From the NCBI GenBank assembly GCA_037441525.1, contig JBBISA010000002.1:1-64000 (forward strand): a DNA stretch of 64,000 bases. The letters are read 5' to 3'. Every line of letters begins with the position of its first letter. Positions within the stretch are counted from its first letter, which is position 1. Positions 35,495-43,908 of the stretch are shown here, piece after piece. The stretch comes from SKVR01 sp037441525. GTDB taxonomy: Bacteria > Bacteroidota > Bacteroidia > Bacteroidales > UBA7960. The translations under genes were made by a program, and so were the position numbers. The notes beneath the pieces were generated by a model. That model worked only from the letters and a program-made list of their open reading frames with translations. It made no database searches and had not been told where the DNA came from.

Positions 35495-35785
35495 ATGAGA
35501 GAACAACATATATCAGTTATAATTGCTGACAGACCCTACAGGCTGAAAGTAGCAAGCGAACAGGAAGAAGAACAGTGCAGAAGAGCAAAGGATCTTATAA
35601 ATACAAAAATGAAAGATTATGCCAATAATTTTGCCTTCAGAGACAAACAGGATTTGCTGGCAATGGTGGCACTGCAATTTGCTGTAGATGTTGTAAGTTC
35701 CGAAGAATCATCAAAATATAATCAGCACCTGAGTAGCAGGTTAAACCAAATTGATCAGTTGCTGAACGACTATCTGAATGAATAA
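35495..35785 (+). CDS. zapA: Cell division protein ZapA
   Basis: 96 aa cytoplasmic protein that bundles FtsZ filaments. The N-terminal strands (ISVIIADRPYRLKVASEQEE, first 20 residues) and the long C-terminal helix with LLAMVALQFAVDVV match ZapA. The size is typical. It is co-transcribed with the coiled-coil gene before it and is followed by a structured RNA, then rny. Confidence 0.9.
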   Translation: MREQHISVIIADRPYRLKVASEQEEEQCRRAKDLINTKMKDYANNFAFRDKQDLLAMVALQFAVDVVSSEESSKYNQHLSSRLNQIDQLLNDYLNE

Positions 35786-35818
35786 GAAATACGTTCTTTG
35801 AAAGTATATAAAGCTATA

Positions 35819-36026
35819 CCCGCATTAATTCAATACACGTTTTTGAAACTCAACATTTTTAAACTTTGAGGAATAGCTCGGTTTATTAAAAACAGGCCTC
35901 ATTTAATTCGATTCGTCGGGTTAAAATTGCATCGCAATCATTGGACGTTTGAAGTTTTCCGGCCTCCTCAACCATGTATATTGGGGTTTCACACGAACCT
36001 TATGAATTAATTGCGGGTTTTTTTTT
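35819..36026 (+). ncRNA. ssrS: Candidate 6S RNA
   Basis: About 200 bases between zapA and rny fold into one long rod. Closing stem: CCCGCATTAATTC (35819-35831) with GAATTAATTGCGGG (36004-36017), 13 bp with one bulge, followed by nine T. Next stem: TGAAACTC (35844-35851) with 35984-35991. Then an open bubble of 11-14 bases on each side. Then TTGAGGA (35866-35872) with TCCTCAA (35965-35971). The tip includes ATTGC-ATC-GCAAT. This rod with a central bubble is the 6S RNA shape; 6S RNA binds the housekeeping RNA polymerase. The site beside zapA also fits the known zapA-ssrS link in proteobacteria. Size and ends are approximate. Confidence 0.7.
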
Positions 36027-36068
36027 AATCAATTGATTCATTTTATTCAATAATTTTATAAACAAAAT

Positions 36069-37616
36069 ATGGATGTTAACTTATTAATAATCGTTGTAAC
36101 TGCTTTGGTTTCCCTGGGATTGGGAATATTGGCATCAGCGACTTTTCTCAAAAAATCAATCGAAAAGAAAAGTCAGCAAATTTTGCGCGATGCAAAAAAT
36201 GAAGCAGAAGTTATAAAGAAAGAGAAAATTCTTCAGGCTAAAGAAAAGTTTCTTCAGCTTAAAACTGACCATGAAAAATATGTAACAACAAAAAATGGTG
36301 AGATTGCTTCAGCCGAAAACAGGATTAAACAAAAGGAAACCGCCCTGAACCTGAAACTTGAGGAACTCAATAAAAAGCAAAAAGAAGCCACTACTACCAA
36401 GGAGCAACTCGATCAACAAATTGAAGTTACCCGCAAAAAGCAGCAAGACCTTGAAAAGTTGCTCAAACAGCAACAGGAACAACTTGAAGCAATGAGCGGA
36501 ATGTCGGCAGAAGAAGCGAAAGCACAACTGGTAGAAACATTGAAAGATGAAGCCAAAGTTGGTGCACAGGCTTACATCAAGGATATTATCGAAGAAGCAA
36601 AAATTACTGCCAATATGGAGGCCCGCAAAATAGTTGTGCAATCGATTCAGCGAACAGCCACCGAGGTTGCTATTGAAAATTCTGTTTCAGTTTTTCCTAT
36701 CGAAAACGATGAAATTAAGGGTCGGGTTATTGGTCGTGAAGGGCGCAACATCAGAGCCTTGGAAGCTGCAACCGGTATTGAAATCATTGTGGATGATACT
36801 CCTGAAGCCATAATCCTGAGCGGATTTGACCCGGTCAGAAGAGAAATTGCCCGCCTTTCGTTGCATAAATTGGTTTCAGATGGACGTATACACCCTGCCA
36901 GAATAGAAGAAGTAGTTGCAAAAACAAAGAAGCAGATTGAACAGGAAATTATTGAAATTGGCAAAAGAACAACCATAGATTTGGGTATTCATAATATGCA
37001 TCACGAACTTATCAGGTTAGTGGGAAAAATGAAATACCGGTCATCCTATGGCCAGAACCTTTTACAACATTCAAAAGAAGTTGCCAACCTTGCAGCAACA
37101 ATGGCATCAGAACTTGGGTTAAACCCAAAACTTGCCAAGCGGGCAGCATTGCTTCATGATATTGGCAAGGTGCCTGATAACGAACCCGATCTGCCTCATG
37201 CAATTTTAGGGATGAAACTAGCCGAGAAATACAATGAAAAACCCGAAGTATGCAATGCAATTGGTTCGCATCACGAAGAGGTAGAAATGGACAACTTAAT
37301 CTCCCCCATTATTCAGGTTTGCGATGCAATTTCTGGTGCCCGACCTGGTGCTAGGCGCGAAGTGGTGGAGGCATACATAAAAAGGCTTAACGATCTTGAA
37401 GAACTGGCCCTTTCCTATCCGGGAGTGGTAAAAACTTACGCTATTCAGGCAGGCCGTGAACTTAGGGTTATTGTAGGAAGCGATAAAATCAGCGACAGAG
37501 AAGCCGAACAAATCTCCTACGACCTATCAAAGAAAATTCAGACAGAAATGACTTATCCGGGGCAGATAAAAATTACTGTAATCAGGGAAACCCGTGCTGT
37601 GGCTTTCGCCAAGTAA
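36069..37616 (+). CDS. rny: Ribonuclease Y
   Basis: 515 aa. An N-terminal membrane anchor (residues 4-24) is followed by a long coiled coil (about 30-185), a KH domain (GRVIGREGRNIRALEAATG near 217-235) that binds RNA, and an HD domain (ALLHDIGKVPDNEP near 363; SHHEEVEM near 398) with the catalytic His/Asp. RNase Y is an endonuclease that starts mRNA decay at the membrane. Length is normal. It follows the 6S-like RNA and ends at a strong bidirectional terminator. Confidence 0.95.
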   Translation: MDVNLLIIVVTALVSLGLGILASATFLKKSIEKKSQQILRDAKNEAEVIKKEKILQAKEKFLQLKTDHEKYVTTKNGEIASAENRIKQKETALNLKLEELNKKQKEATTTKEQLDQQIEVTRKKQQDLEKLLKQQQEQLEAMSGMSAEEAKAQLVETLKDEAKVGAQAYIKDIIEEAKITANMEARKIVVQSIQRTATEVAIENSVSVFPIENDEIKGRVIGREGRNIRALEAATGIEIIVDDTPEAIILSGFDPVRREIARLSLHKLVSDGRIHPARIEEVVAKTKKQIEQEIIEIGKRTTIDLGIHNMHHELIRLVGKMKYRSSYGQNLLQHSKEVANLAATMASELGLNPKLAKRAALLHDIGKVPDNEPDLPHAILGMKLAEKYNEKPEVCNAIGSHHEEVEMDNLISPIIQVCDAISGARPGARREVVEAYIKRLNDLEELALSYPGVVKTYAIQAGRELRVIVGSDKISDREAEQISYDLSKKIQTEMTYPGQIKITVIRETRAVAFAK

Positions 37617-37634
37617 TTGAATCTGATATGGTGC

Positions 37635-37667
37635 AAAAAAAGGCTGCTTTTCGGGCAGCCTTTTTTA
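37635..37667. terminator. Bidirectional terminator between rny and the thioredoxin gene
   Basis: AAAAAAAGGCTGC pairs with GCAGCCTTTTTT, giving an A-run and a T-run on both flanks, so it can end rny (plus) and the convergent thioredoxin-like gene (minus). Confidence 0.85.
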
Positions 37668-37687
37668 TTTTAGCAATCGTGGGTATT

Positions 37688-39091
37688 TCAGTTTCTTTGT
37701 AACTCCATGGTTATTATTTCTTCAGTTTGTTCCACGGTGATTTTTTTGGCAATTATTCTTTTGTCCTTATCCAGCAAGAAAATCAAAGGGGTTGACCATA
37801 TATCGTATTTTTCTCTGAATCCTGAACGGTTGGTTGGGTCCTGAACATTAATCCAAGTTAACTGATTATTATCAATATATTCAATCCATTTTTCTCTTTC
37901 TGCTTCAGTATTTACTGCAAAAATTTCAACTCCCTTGCCTTTAAGGTTCCTATATAAATCTTTAAGTATTGGAGTATTGCGTTTGCAATGCCCACATTCA
38001 GAATCCCAGAAATAGAGTACGGTGTATTTTGCGTTAACGTTATGCAGATTAACAGTTCTACGGTCGCGGGTCAGAACGGAGATATCAGGGGCAATTTTAC
38101 CTATTAAAAGTGGTTTTAGGGCCATTGCCCTTTCGGTAATTTTTTTAAGTTGTTCCTGGGTAACCCAATCAGCATCGCCAGTCATGTAATAATTCTCAAC
38201 CATGTGAACAAAAACAGCGTCCATTCCCATTATTTGCGATCTTTCGAAGGTATTGGTAATGAAGAAAACGGCATACTTGAATACTTCATGGTTTTGTCGT
38301 GCCATCTTTAATAATTTGTCGGCTTCAATGATGATGGAGTCGGGTATCTGAATAACCACCCGGGTGAAAAATTGATTCAATTTCGCATGAAAAATAGGGG
38401 TTCTTACCAGTCGATCGTCAGAAAAATCTATATTGTTCCAAAAACTATTTTTATAATGGTGATATTGAAGTTCGGTATCGGGCAAACCATCTGGTTTTAG
38501 GGGAATTTCAGGCATTTCGGGCTCCTGCTGGGCAAGCAAAATTTTGCCAAACAAACCATCGGGGTTTTTTGAGATGATTTGTTTTTGATGTTCTTTTACA
38601 AGCAAATCGGTTTGCGAGAGTTGTTCTCTGATTTGTGCCCTTCTTGATTCTGGGGTAGATGAGTCCTGAAGTTCTGTCCTGAGCGGGGTGGCAACTTCAT
38701 TCTGTGCCCTTATGAATCGCATATATTGGTAAAATATTTCATTATCAGGTGAATTCCTGAATTTCATTGTGTTTACAAAATCATCATTGGTAGTTTCTAC
38801 CCCGAAATGCTGGTTATTATCAACGAGGATTTCAAAGTAAACCTGTCCGGGCAATACAACCATGTACATACCTCTGTTAAGTGCTTTTTCACCTTTAAAT
38901 TCAAAGTTGCCTCGACTATCAATTCTTACAGTGTCCTGCACATACTGCCGGTTACCAAAATGATAGGCCAGATAGGCAACCGTATCCTGCAGGCCATGAA
39001 CCTGAAAGCCAATGTGATACCCTTTGTCGGCAATTGCACAACTTAAAAAAACAATCGTTACTAAAACGGTGAATATTAGTTTTCTAATCAT
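37688..39091 (-). CDS. Exported thioredoxin-like protein (DUF4369/DUF5106-type, TlpA-like)
   Basis: 467 aa from the ATG at 39091; the longer frame to 39142 lacks a signal-peptide start. The signal sequence MIRKLIFTVLVTIVFLSC ends in a plausible lipobox (FLSC). Residues about 25-110 resemble a DUF4369 beta domain, the middle is helical (DUF5106-like), and the last 150 residues are a thioredoxin fold with the active site CGHC near residue 365 (DSECGHCKRN). A Pro in WSTPLIFLL is the cis-Pro loop. The protein is probably a periplasmic disulfide reductase or oxidase facing the envelope. A candidate promoter lies at 39195-39202. Confidence 0.85.
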   Translation of the reverse strand: MIRKLIFTVLVTIVFLSCAIADKGYHIGFQVHGLQDTVAYLAYHFGNRQYVQDTVRIDSRGNFEFKGEKALNRGMYMVVLPGQVYFEILVDNNQHFGVETTNDDFVNTMKFRNSPDNEIFYQYMRFIRAQNEVATPLRTELQDSSTPESRRAQIREQLSQTDLLVKEHQKQIISKNPDGLFGKILLAQQEPEMPEIPLKPDGLPDTELQYHHYKNSFWNNIDFSDDRLVRTPIFHAKLNQFFTRVVIQIPDSIIIEADKLLKMARQNHEVFKYAVFFITNTFERSQIMGMDAVFVHMVENYYMTGDADWVTQEQLKKITERAMALKPLLIGKIAPDISVLTRDRRTVNLHNVNAKYTVLYFWDSECGHCKRNTPILKDLYRNLKGKGVEIFAVNTEAEREKWIEYIDNNQLTWINVQDPTNRSGFREKYDIWSTPLIFLLDKDKRIIAKKITVEQTEEIITMELQRN

Positions 39092-39194
39092 GATAATTTT
39101 AATTGAAGATTTTATAACCATAAACGGAATAATCAGAAACAAATTTTTGTGGGCTATTCAATCGGATGGTGAATACTCAATTTTTTTGCCACAC

Positions 39195-39202
39195 CAAAGT
39201 TA
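39195..39202 (-). promoter_or_regulatory. Candidate -7 promoter element for the thioredoxin-like gene
   Basis: The minus strand reads TAACTTTG, matching TAnnTTTG, about 100 bases before the ATG at 39091. Confidence 0.4.
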
Positions 39203-39306
39203 TATAATATTACCTTTTGCGAAAGTGGACACTATAAGGCAAATTCCGTGCAAAACTAATGGTACAGTTTGCTGAAAAGTAATGAGTTATAAATACTACT
39301 TAGAAA

Positions 39307-39345
39307 AAAACGCTGGAAAACATTTGGTATTTTCCGGGTGTTTTA
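39307..39345. other. Imperfect hairpin in the 39092-39464 gap
   Basis: GGAAAA pairs with TTTTCC around a 9-base loop, with partly pairing flanks (AAC and GTT). It is not next to any gene end on the plus strand. Apart from it and the promoter-like site at 39195, the 370-base gap shows nothing I recognise. Confidence 0.3.
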
Positions 39346-39464
39346 ACCTGTTTTTTAGTGTCGAATTTCACGAGTTAACACTATTGTTTTCAGGATTTTA
39401 TGTTGGCAAATTTGTATTGTAAATTAACAATACCGACCTACAGATTTCACCAAAAGCCAAAGTC

Positions 39465-41978
39465 ATGAAAACCCTAAGTCTAACCCTGGCCGCATTACTA
39501 TTAGTCCCGGCAGCCCTTTTGGCATCGGGATTTGCCGGCGGAACCGGCACAGCCCGCGACCCATACCTGGTTGCCACTGCCCAGCATCTTAATCAGGTCA
39601 GGAATCATCGCAATGCCTGGTTTCTGCAAATAGAAGATATAGACCTTAATGTTGAACCTTTTAACAGAGGCGCCTATTGGATTCCCATTGGCGGAAGCAG
39701 AACCAATGACGATATCTATAATAATTTTACCGGTCATTACGATGGAAATGGATTTGAAATTAAAAATCTTATTATCGTTTTGCCAGGGAGTTGGAATATA
39801 GGCCTGTTTGGGCATATAGGCAAGGGCGACAATTGTTCGACCACGATAAAGAATGTAACTCTTCGCGATGTAATAATTATTGGGGGCCATGCTACCGGTT
39901 CGTTGGTGGGGAGGGTTACCGGAAATCAAAATACCCGGATTGAAAATTGTCAGGTAATAAATGGTTACGTCAGGGGTGATTCATCTACTGGCGGGCTGGT
40001 AGGTGCCAACAATAGCTTTATTGCCAATTCAGTGGCCGCCGAAGGCTTCAGGCCTGTTATTTACAAATGCAGCGCTAATGTCAGTGTTTTGCTGCGGTCT
40101 GATTTTTCGGAAGGAAAAACAAAATTTGGAGGACTGGTGGGTTGTAATCAAATGGGCATGGTTTCACATTCAATTTCAATGGGTGAAGTGATTGCCAACA
40201 ATAATAAAGCATCAGCAGTTGGAGGGCTGGCTGGTTGTATAGACCTCAGGGGAATGGTGATCAACTCTTATTCAGTTACTTCTGTCTATGCAGAAACCGT
40301 TGTTAGTAAGGGAGGTTTTATTGGTTCAGTTGGTGCAGGCAGAAACAAAGGTATGGTGCATAATTGCTATTGGAATAGGGCTGTAAATTCTGAGAACATG
40401 CCTTCACTTGGGGTAGAGGGCCTGTCTAATCAGCAAATGAAGAAGACCGACTATTTTAAGGGATGGGATTTTAGCAATACCTGGCAAATAAATCCTTACA
40501 TTAATTTTGGTTTTCCGTCCTTTTTGGTAAATACCAAAGCAAAAATTGAGAAATACTGGACCGGAAATAAATCATTTTTATGGGATGACCCAAATAACTG
40601 GGCCCCGGAAGGTGTTCCATCTGAAAATGAAAATATTACTATTTCGCCTGACGCAAAAAATCAGCCCGTTATTACCCGAAGAACTTCGGTTCGGGATATT
40701 ACAATTCACGACTTTACATCTATTACTTTGCAAGGTGAAAAATCTTCCCTTGAAATAACCGGAGCCTTTTCAAGTGGCCCCGAATCGGTTGGTAGTGCTG
40801 TAATTAAAGGGGAAGGCACTTTGGTTATGAGCGGTACTTCTCTGCAATCCATCCCTTCAATTACTTTAAATAACCTGGTAATCAACAATCCCAGTAATGT
40901 TCAACTATCAGGTAACATAAGCATTACCAGCATGTTGAATATGCAGCAAGGTCTTCTCGATTTAAGGGGTTTTGACATAAATCTGGGAGAAAATGCGTTC
41001 ATTAAAGAAACTGAAAATGAAAACAATTCCGCAAGAGTATATGGCTCATTGGGTGTGATAAGGGCTATAAGGGTGCTCGATGCCCCATTTGGAGAGATTG
41101 CAGGGTTAGGTTTGGAAATATATTCGGCGGCATATTTGGGCCGAACGATTTTTGAAAGAGGGCATAGCGCCTTGAATGGAGGTGATTATTCAAAAAGTAT
41201 TCTTAGATGGTTTGATATAAAGCCAGAAGTAAATACCAACCTTAATGCTACTTTGGCTTTTCATTACTATATAAGTGAACTCAATGTAAATGGCGAAAAC
41301 AGTAATTTCTCATTATTCAAAAAAATGCAAGGTGAGAAAGAATGGAACTGGATTCCATCTGAATTGAATCCGGAAAAAAGAATTATTACGGCCGTTGGAA
41401 TTAATGAAATGGGGAAATGGACAGCAGGCAGCAGCGATAAACCCCTCCCGATAGTACTTTTTTCATGGGATGCAAAGGTTTCGGGCAATGCCATTCAACT
41501 CAGCTGGATTACGGCTGCTGAAATAAATAACGATTACTTCACAATCGAAAGAAGCCATGACGGACGGAGTTTTGAGACAATTGCAAACATTCAGGGAAAA
41601 GGAACAACCAGCCAGTCAACTTTCTACAATATAACCGATAATTCACCCCTTGAAGGTATTTCTTACTACCGGCTCAAGCAAACCGATTTCAATGGCGACT
41701 TTGAATATTCACGGGTGATTAGTGTGATGCTTGAAACCCAGGCTGAATCTCAGGTCAAAGTTTTCCCGAATCCAAGCAACGGACAGTTCAATCTGTTATA
41801 TTCGGGGCAGCAAGTATCTACATTCAGGATGGTAGATATGCAGGGAAGAGTTGTAAAAAGTGGTATAGCAGAACCTGGAATAGCTTCGCACATCAACCTT
41901 TCACAATTAAAACAAGGCCTATATACAATAATATTTTCTGATTTTGATTCTACTACTGTAAAGGTACAAATCAACTAA
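39465..41978 (+). CDS. Secreted GLUG-repeat protein with T9SS C-terminal sorting domain
   Basis: 837 aa. A signal peptide covers residues 1-20. The N-terminal half has GLUG-type repeats (SVGGLAGCIDLRGMVINSYSV, GGLVGANNSFIANS, FGGLVGCNQMGMVSHSIS and similar; each shown only in part), which form a right-handed parallel beta solenoid. The middle (about 365-650) is beta-rich with repeat-like elements, and about 655-745 looks like an immunoglobulin-type domain. The last 80 residues are a type IX secretion sorting domain (FPNPSNGQFNLLYSG, GLYTIIFSD). It should be exported to the cell surface; adhesion or polymer binding is likely but not proved. Single gene with a terminator. Confidence 0.85.
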   Translation: MKTLSLTLAALLLVPAALLASGFAGGTGTARDPYLVATAQHLNQVRNHRNAWFLQIEDIDLNVEPFNRGAYWIPIGGSRTNDDIYNNFTGHYDGNGFEIKNLIIVLPGSWNIGLFGHIGKGDNCSTTIKNVTLRDVIIIGGHATGSLVGRVTGNQNTRIENCQVINGYVRGDSSTGGLVGANNSFIANSVAAEGFRPVIYKCSANVSVLLRSDFSEGKTKFGGLVGCNQMGMVSHSISMGEVIANNNKASAVGGLAGCIDLRGMVINSYSVTSVYAETVVSKGGFIGSVGAGRNKGMVHNCYWNRAVNSENMPSLGVEGLSNQQMKKTDYFKGWDFSNTWQINPYINFGFPSFLVNTKAKIEKYWTGNKSFLWDDPNNWAPEGVPSENENITISPDAKNQPVITRRTSVRDITIHDFTSITLQGEKSSLEITGAFSSGPESVGSAVIKGEGTLVMSGTSLQSIPSITLNNLVINNPSNVQLSGNISITSMLNMQQGLLDLRGFDINLGENAFIKETENENNSARVYGSLGVIRAIRVLDAPFGEIAGLGLEIYSAAYLGRTIFERGHSALNGGDYSKSILRWFDIKPEVNTNLNATLAFHYYISELNVNGENSNFSLFKKMQGEKEWNWIPSELNPEKRIITAVGINEMGKWTAGSSDKPLPIVLFSWDAKVSGNAIQLSWITAAEINNDYFTIERSHDGRSFETIANIQGKGTTSQSTFYNITDNSPLEGISYYRLKQTDFNGDFEYSRVISVMLETQAESQVKVFPNPSNGQFNLLYSGQQVSTFRMVDMQGRVVKSGIAEPGIASHINLSQLKQGLYTIIFSDFDSTTVKVQIN

Positions 41979-42010
41979 GAAACATGATTTTTGGTTTTGG
42001 TGAACCATCC

Positions 42011-42047
42011 CCGCGCAGCTGCTGAGAAGCACCTGCGCGGATTTTTT
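42011..42047 (+). terminator. Terminator of the GLUG gene
   Basis: CCGCGCAG (42011-42018) pairs perfectly with CTGCGCGG (42033-42040), followed by A and six T. Confidence 0.85.
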
Positions 42048-42070
42048 ATTTTCGTAAACGAAAAAAGACT

Positions 42071-42078
42071 TAGGTTTG
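42071..42078 (+). promoter_or_regulatory. Candidate -7 promoter element (TAGGTTTG)
   Basis: Perfect TAnnTTTG 17 bases before the ATG of the DUF5063 gene. Same TAGGTTTG as before the rhomboid gene. Confidence 0.6.
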
Positions 42079-42095
42079 CACTCTAATACAAACCT

Positions 42096-42635
42096 ATGCA
42101 AACTGAACAGGAAAACACCGTAGTATCGAAGCAGGTTTTAGAAATGATTGCTGTTGCACACGAGTATTGCGTCTTTCTTGAAAAGGCAGAAAATGCCTCT
42201 GCAGACCAGATAGTCTCCTTTTTTCAAAAAATTGCTCCTCTGCTTTATCTTAAAGGGGCTATGCTCCCAACCGGCATTTTTACTGAACCTGAGCACATTG
42301 AGCGATTTGTAACAGAAGAACAATGGGAAGGTATTTTTAAGATACTGCGTGAAAAATTTGCCGGCATTGATCTTTATTTTGCCTTGGATGAAAATAACGA
42401 TAGTCATCAATTTAGCCTTGCCGATAATATGGCTGATGTTTACCAGGATATGAAGGATTTTGTATTGCTTTTCCAAAAAGCACCCATGGCAAGCAAAACT
42501 GCTGCTGTGGCCGAACTTCAAAGGCTTTATGAAACCCATTGGGGAAAGATAATGCTCAGGGCTCTGGCTGCAATCCATTCAATTGTTTATAGAGAGAATG
42601 AAGGGCCTGCACCTGATGATGACTGGGATTTTTAA
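42096..42635 (+). CDS. DUF5063 domain protein
   Basis: 179 aa, no signal peptide, all-helical in appearance. The pattern VAHEYCVFLEKAE near residue 16, LLYLKGAMLP near 50 and ETHWGKIMLRALAAIHSIVY near 148 matches DUF5063, found widely in Bacteroidota. Function is unknown. It has its own promoter-like site and precedes two tRNA genes. Confidence 0.8.
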   Translation: MQTEQENTVVSKQVLEMIAVAHEYCVFLEKAENASADQIVSFFQKIAPLLYLKGAMLPTGIFTEPEHIERFVTEEQWEGIFKILREKFAGIDLYFALDENNDSHQFSLADNMADVYQDMKDFVLLFQKAPMASKTAAVAELQRLYETHWGKIMLRALAAIHSIVYRENEGPAPDDDWDF

Positions 42636-42705
42636 GTGTAAGAAGTTGAGTCTAATCATAAGCTGGAGCCCAATATAGGCAGCCCTGAAAAATTATAAAA
42701 TTCCC

Positions 42706-42735
42706 TTGTGTGAAAAAAAAGTTTTTATACCTTTG
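42706..42735 (+). promoter_or_regulatory. Promoter of the tRNA-Leu pair
   Basis: TTG at 42706-42708 is separated by 19 bases from TACCTTTG (42728-42735), matching the Bacteroidota TTG / TAnnTTTG promoter with ideal spacing. It lies 67 bases before the first tRNA. Confidence 0.65.
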
Positions 42736-42802
42736 CCCAACCTTTTGAAAAACGGTAAAACAAGCGCTCTTTGGCAGTTTTCAGAAGAAAATTTAATAAA
42801 AT

Positions 42803-42889
42803 GCCCAGGTGGTGAAATTGGTAGACACGCTACTTTGAGGGGGTAGTGAGCGTAAGCTTGTGCAAGTTCGACTCTTGTCCTGGGCACCA
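42803..42889 (+). tRNA. tRNA-Leu (anticodon GAG)
   Basis: 87 bases. The acceptor GCCCAGG pairs with CCTGGGC. The anticodon arm CTACT-TTGAGGG-GGTAG holds GAG. There is a D-arm (GGTGAAATTGGTAGAC), a long variable arm as in Leu tRNAs, and a TTCGACT T-loop. The 3' end ACCA is encoded. The next tRNA follows after 31 bases. Confidence 0.95.
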
Positions 42890-42920
42890 TTTGTTGATTG
42901 AATTATTATCCCCGAAACCA

Positions 42921-43004
42921 GCCCAGATGGCGGAATTGGTAGACGCGCTAGTTTCAGGGACTAGTGTTGGTAACAACGTGCAGGTTCGAGTCCTGTTCTG
43001 GGCA
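42921..43004 (+). tRNA. tRNA-Leu (anticodon CAG)
   Basis: 84 bases. The acceptor GCCCAGA pairs with TCTGGGC. The anticodon arm CTAGT-TTCAGGG-ACTAG holds CAG. The long variable arm (TGTTGGTAACAACG) is typical of Leu. The 3' end after the discriminator A reads CAT, so CCA is not encoded, unlike the previous tRNA. Confidence 0.95.
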
Positions 43005-43016
43005 CATAAATGTTTT

Positions 43017-43043
43017 AAACCACTGATTATCAGTGGTTTTTTT
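43017..43043 (+). terminator. Terminator after the tRNA pair
   Basis: AAACCACTGA (43017-43026) pairs with TCAGTGGTTT around a 3-base loop, followed by T. Confidence 0.85.
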
Positions 43044-43085
43044 GTTTGATGCAGGTCGATGTGTATCAAATTAAGGCATTTTATG

Positions 43086-43093
43086 TATTTTTG
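43086..43093 (+). promoter_or_regulatory. Candidate -7 promoter element (TATTTTTG)
   Basis: Matches TAnnTTTG 44 bases before the ATG of the creatininase-family gene. Confidence 0.5.
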
Positions 43094-43137
43094 TCTAAGC
43101 TTCCGGCATAGTGCGATTTGCTTAAATTGTAGCTGAA

Positions 43138-43899
43138 ATGAAACCTTATATCCTTTCCCAAAATAATTGGTATTCAATCAGGGATAGCCGGTTCGAGCTG
43201 GCCATTTTGCCCTGGGGTGCCACAGAAGCACATAATTTCCATTTGCCCTATGGTACTGATAATTTTGAGGCTGATACCATTGCAGAAGAGTCGGCACGCC
43301 TGGCCTGGGAAAATGGGGCTAAAGTAGTAGTTCTTCCTACAATCCCCATCGGAGTCAACACCGGGCAAAGGGATATTTATCTGGATATTAGTATAAACCC
43401 AAGTACACAACTTTTAATTCTGAACGATGTAGTTGATGGGCTTTTTTATCAGGGAATTTCAAAGGTACTTATTCTAAACAGCCACGGAGGAAACGATTTT
43501 AAGCCAATAATAAGAGAGTTGGGTCTTAAATATCCCGGTATGTTTCTGGCAGTTTGTAATTGGTATCAGGCCTTGGACAAATCCCTGTATTTTGCTCAAA
43601 ATGGAGACCATGCTGATGAAATGGAAACCAGTCTTATGCTTTACCTTAAGCCGGAACTGGTTTTACCAGATGAACACTGGGGAATGGGAGTGGAAAAAAG
43701 AAACAGGATAATAGCCTTTAATGAAGGATGGGCCTGGGCAGAACGCAAATGGCATAAAGTGTCTGCTGATACTGGCATCGGAAATCCAATGGAGGCATCA
43801 GCAGAAAAAGGGGAAAAATACTTTAAAGACCTTACTCTTAAGGTTTCAACATTGATATGTGATTTGTGTGCAGCCGATCCTGAAAACTTATATCATTAG
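43138..43899 (+). CDS. Creatininase-family metal-dependent hydrolase
   Basis: 253 aa cytoplasmic protein. The family metal ligands are in WGATEAHNFHLPYGTDN (residues 27-43: Glu, His, Asp), NSHGGNDF (near residue 119) and the Glu in ADEMETSLM (near residue 161). Homologues include creatinine amidohydrolase, 3-dehydro-scyllo-inosose hydrolase and FAPy deformylase-like amidases, so the substrate is open. The stop codon lies 9 bases from that of the convergent DUF1080 gene. Confidence 0.85.
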   Translation: MKPYILSQNNWYSIRDSRFELAILPWGATEAHNFHLPYGTDNFEADTIAEESARLAWENGAKVVVLPTIPIGVNTGQRDIYLDISINPSTQLLILNDVVDGLFYQGISKVLILNSHGGNDFKPIIRELGLKYPGMFLAVCNWYQALDKSLYFAQNGDHADEMETSLMLYLKPELVLPDEHWGMGVEKRNRIIAFNEGWAWAERKWHKVSADTGIGNPMEASAEKGEKYFKDLTLKVSTLICDLCAADPENLYH

Positions 43900-43908
43900 C
43901 CCGGGAAT

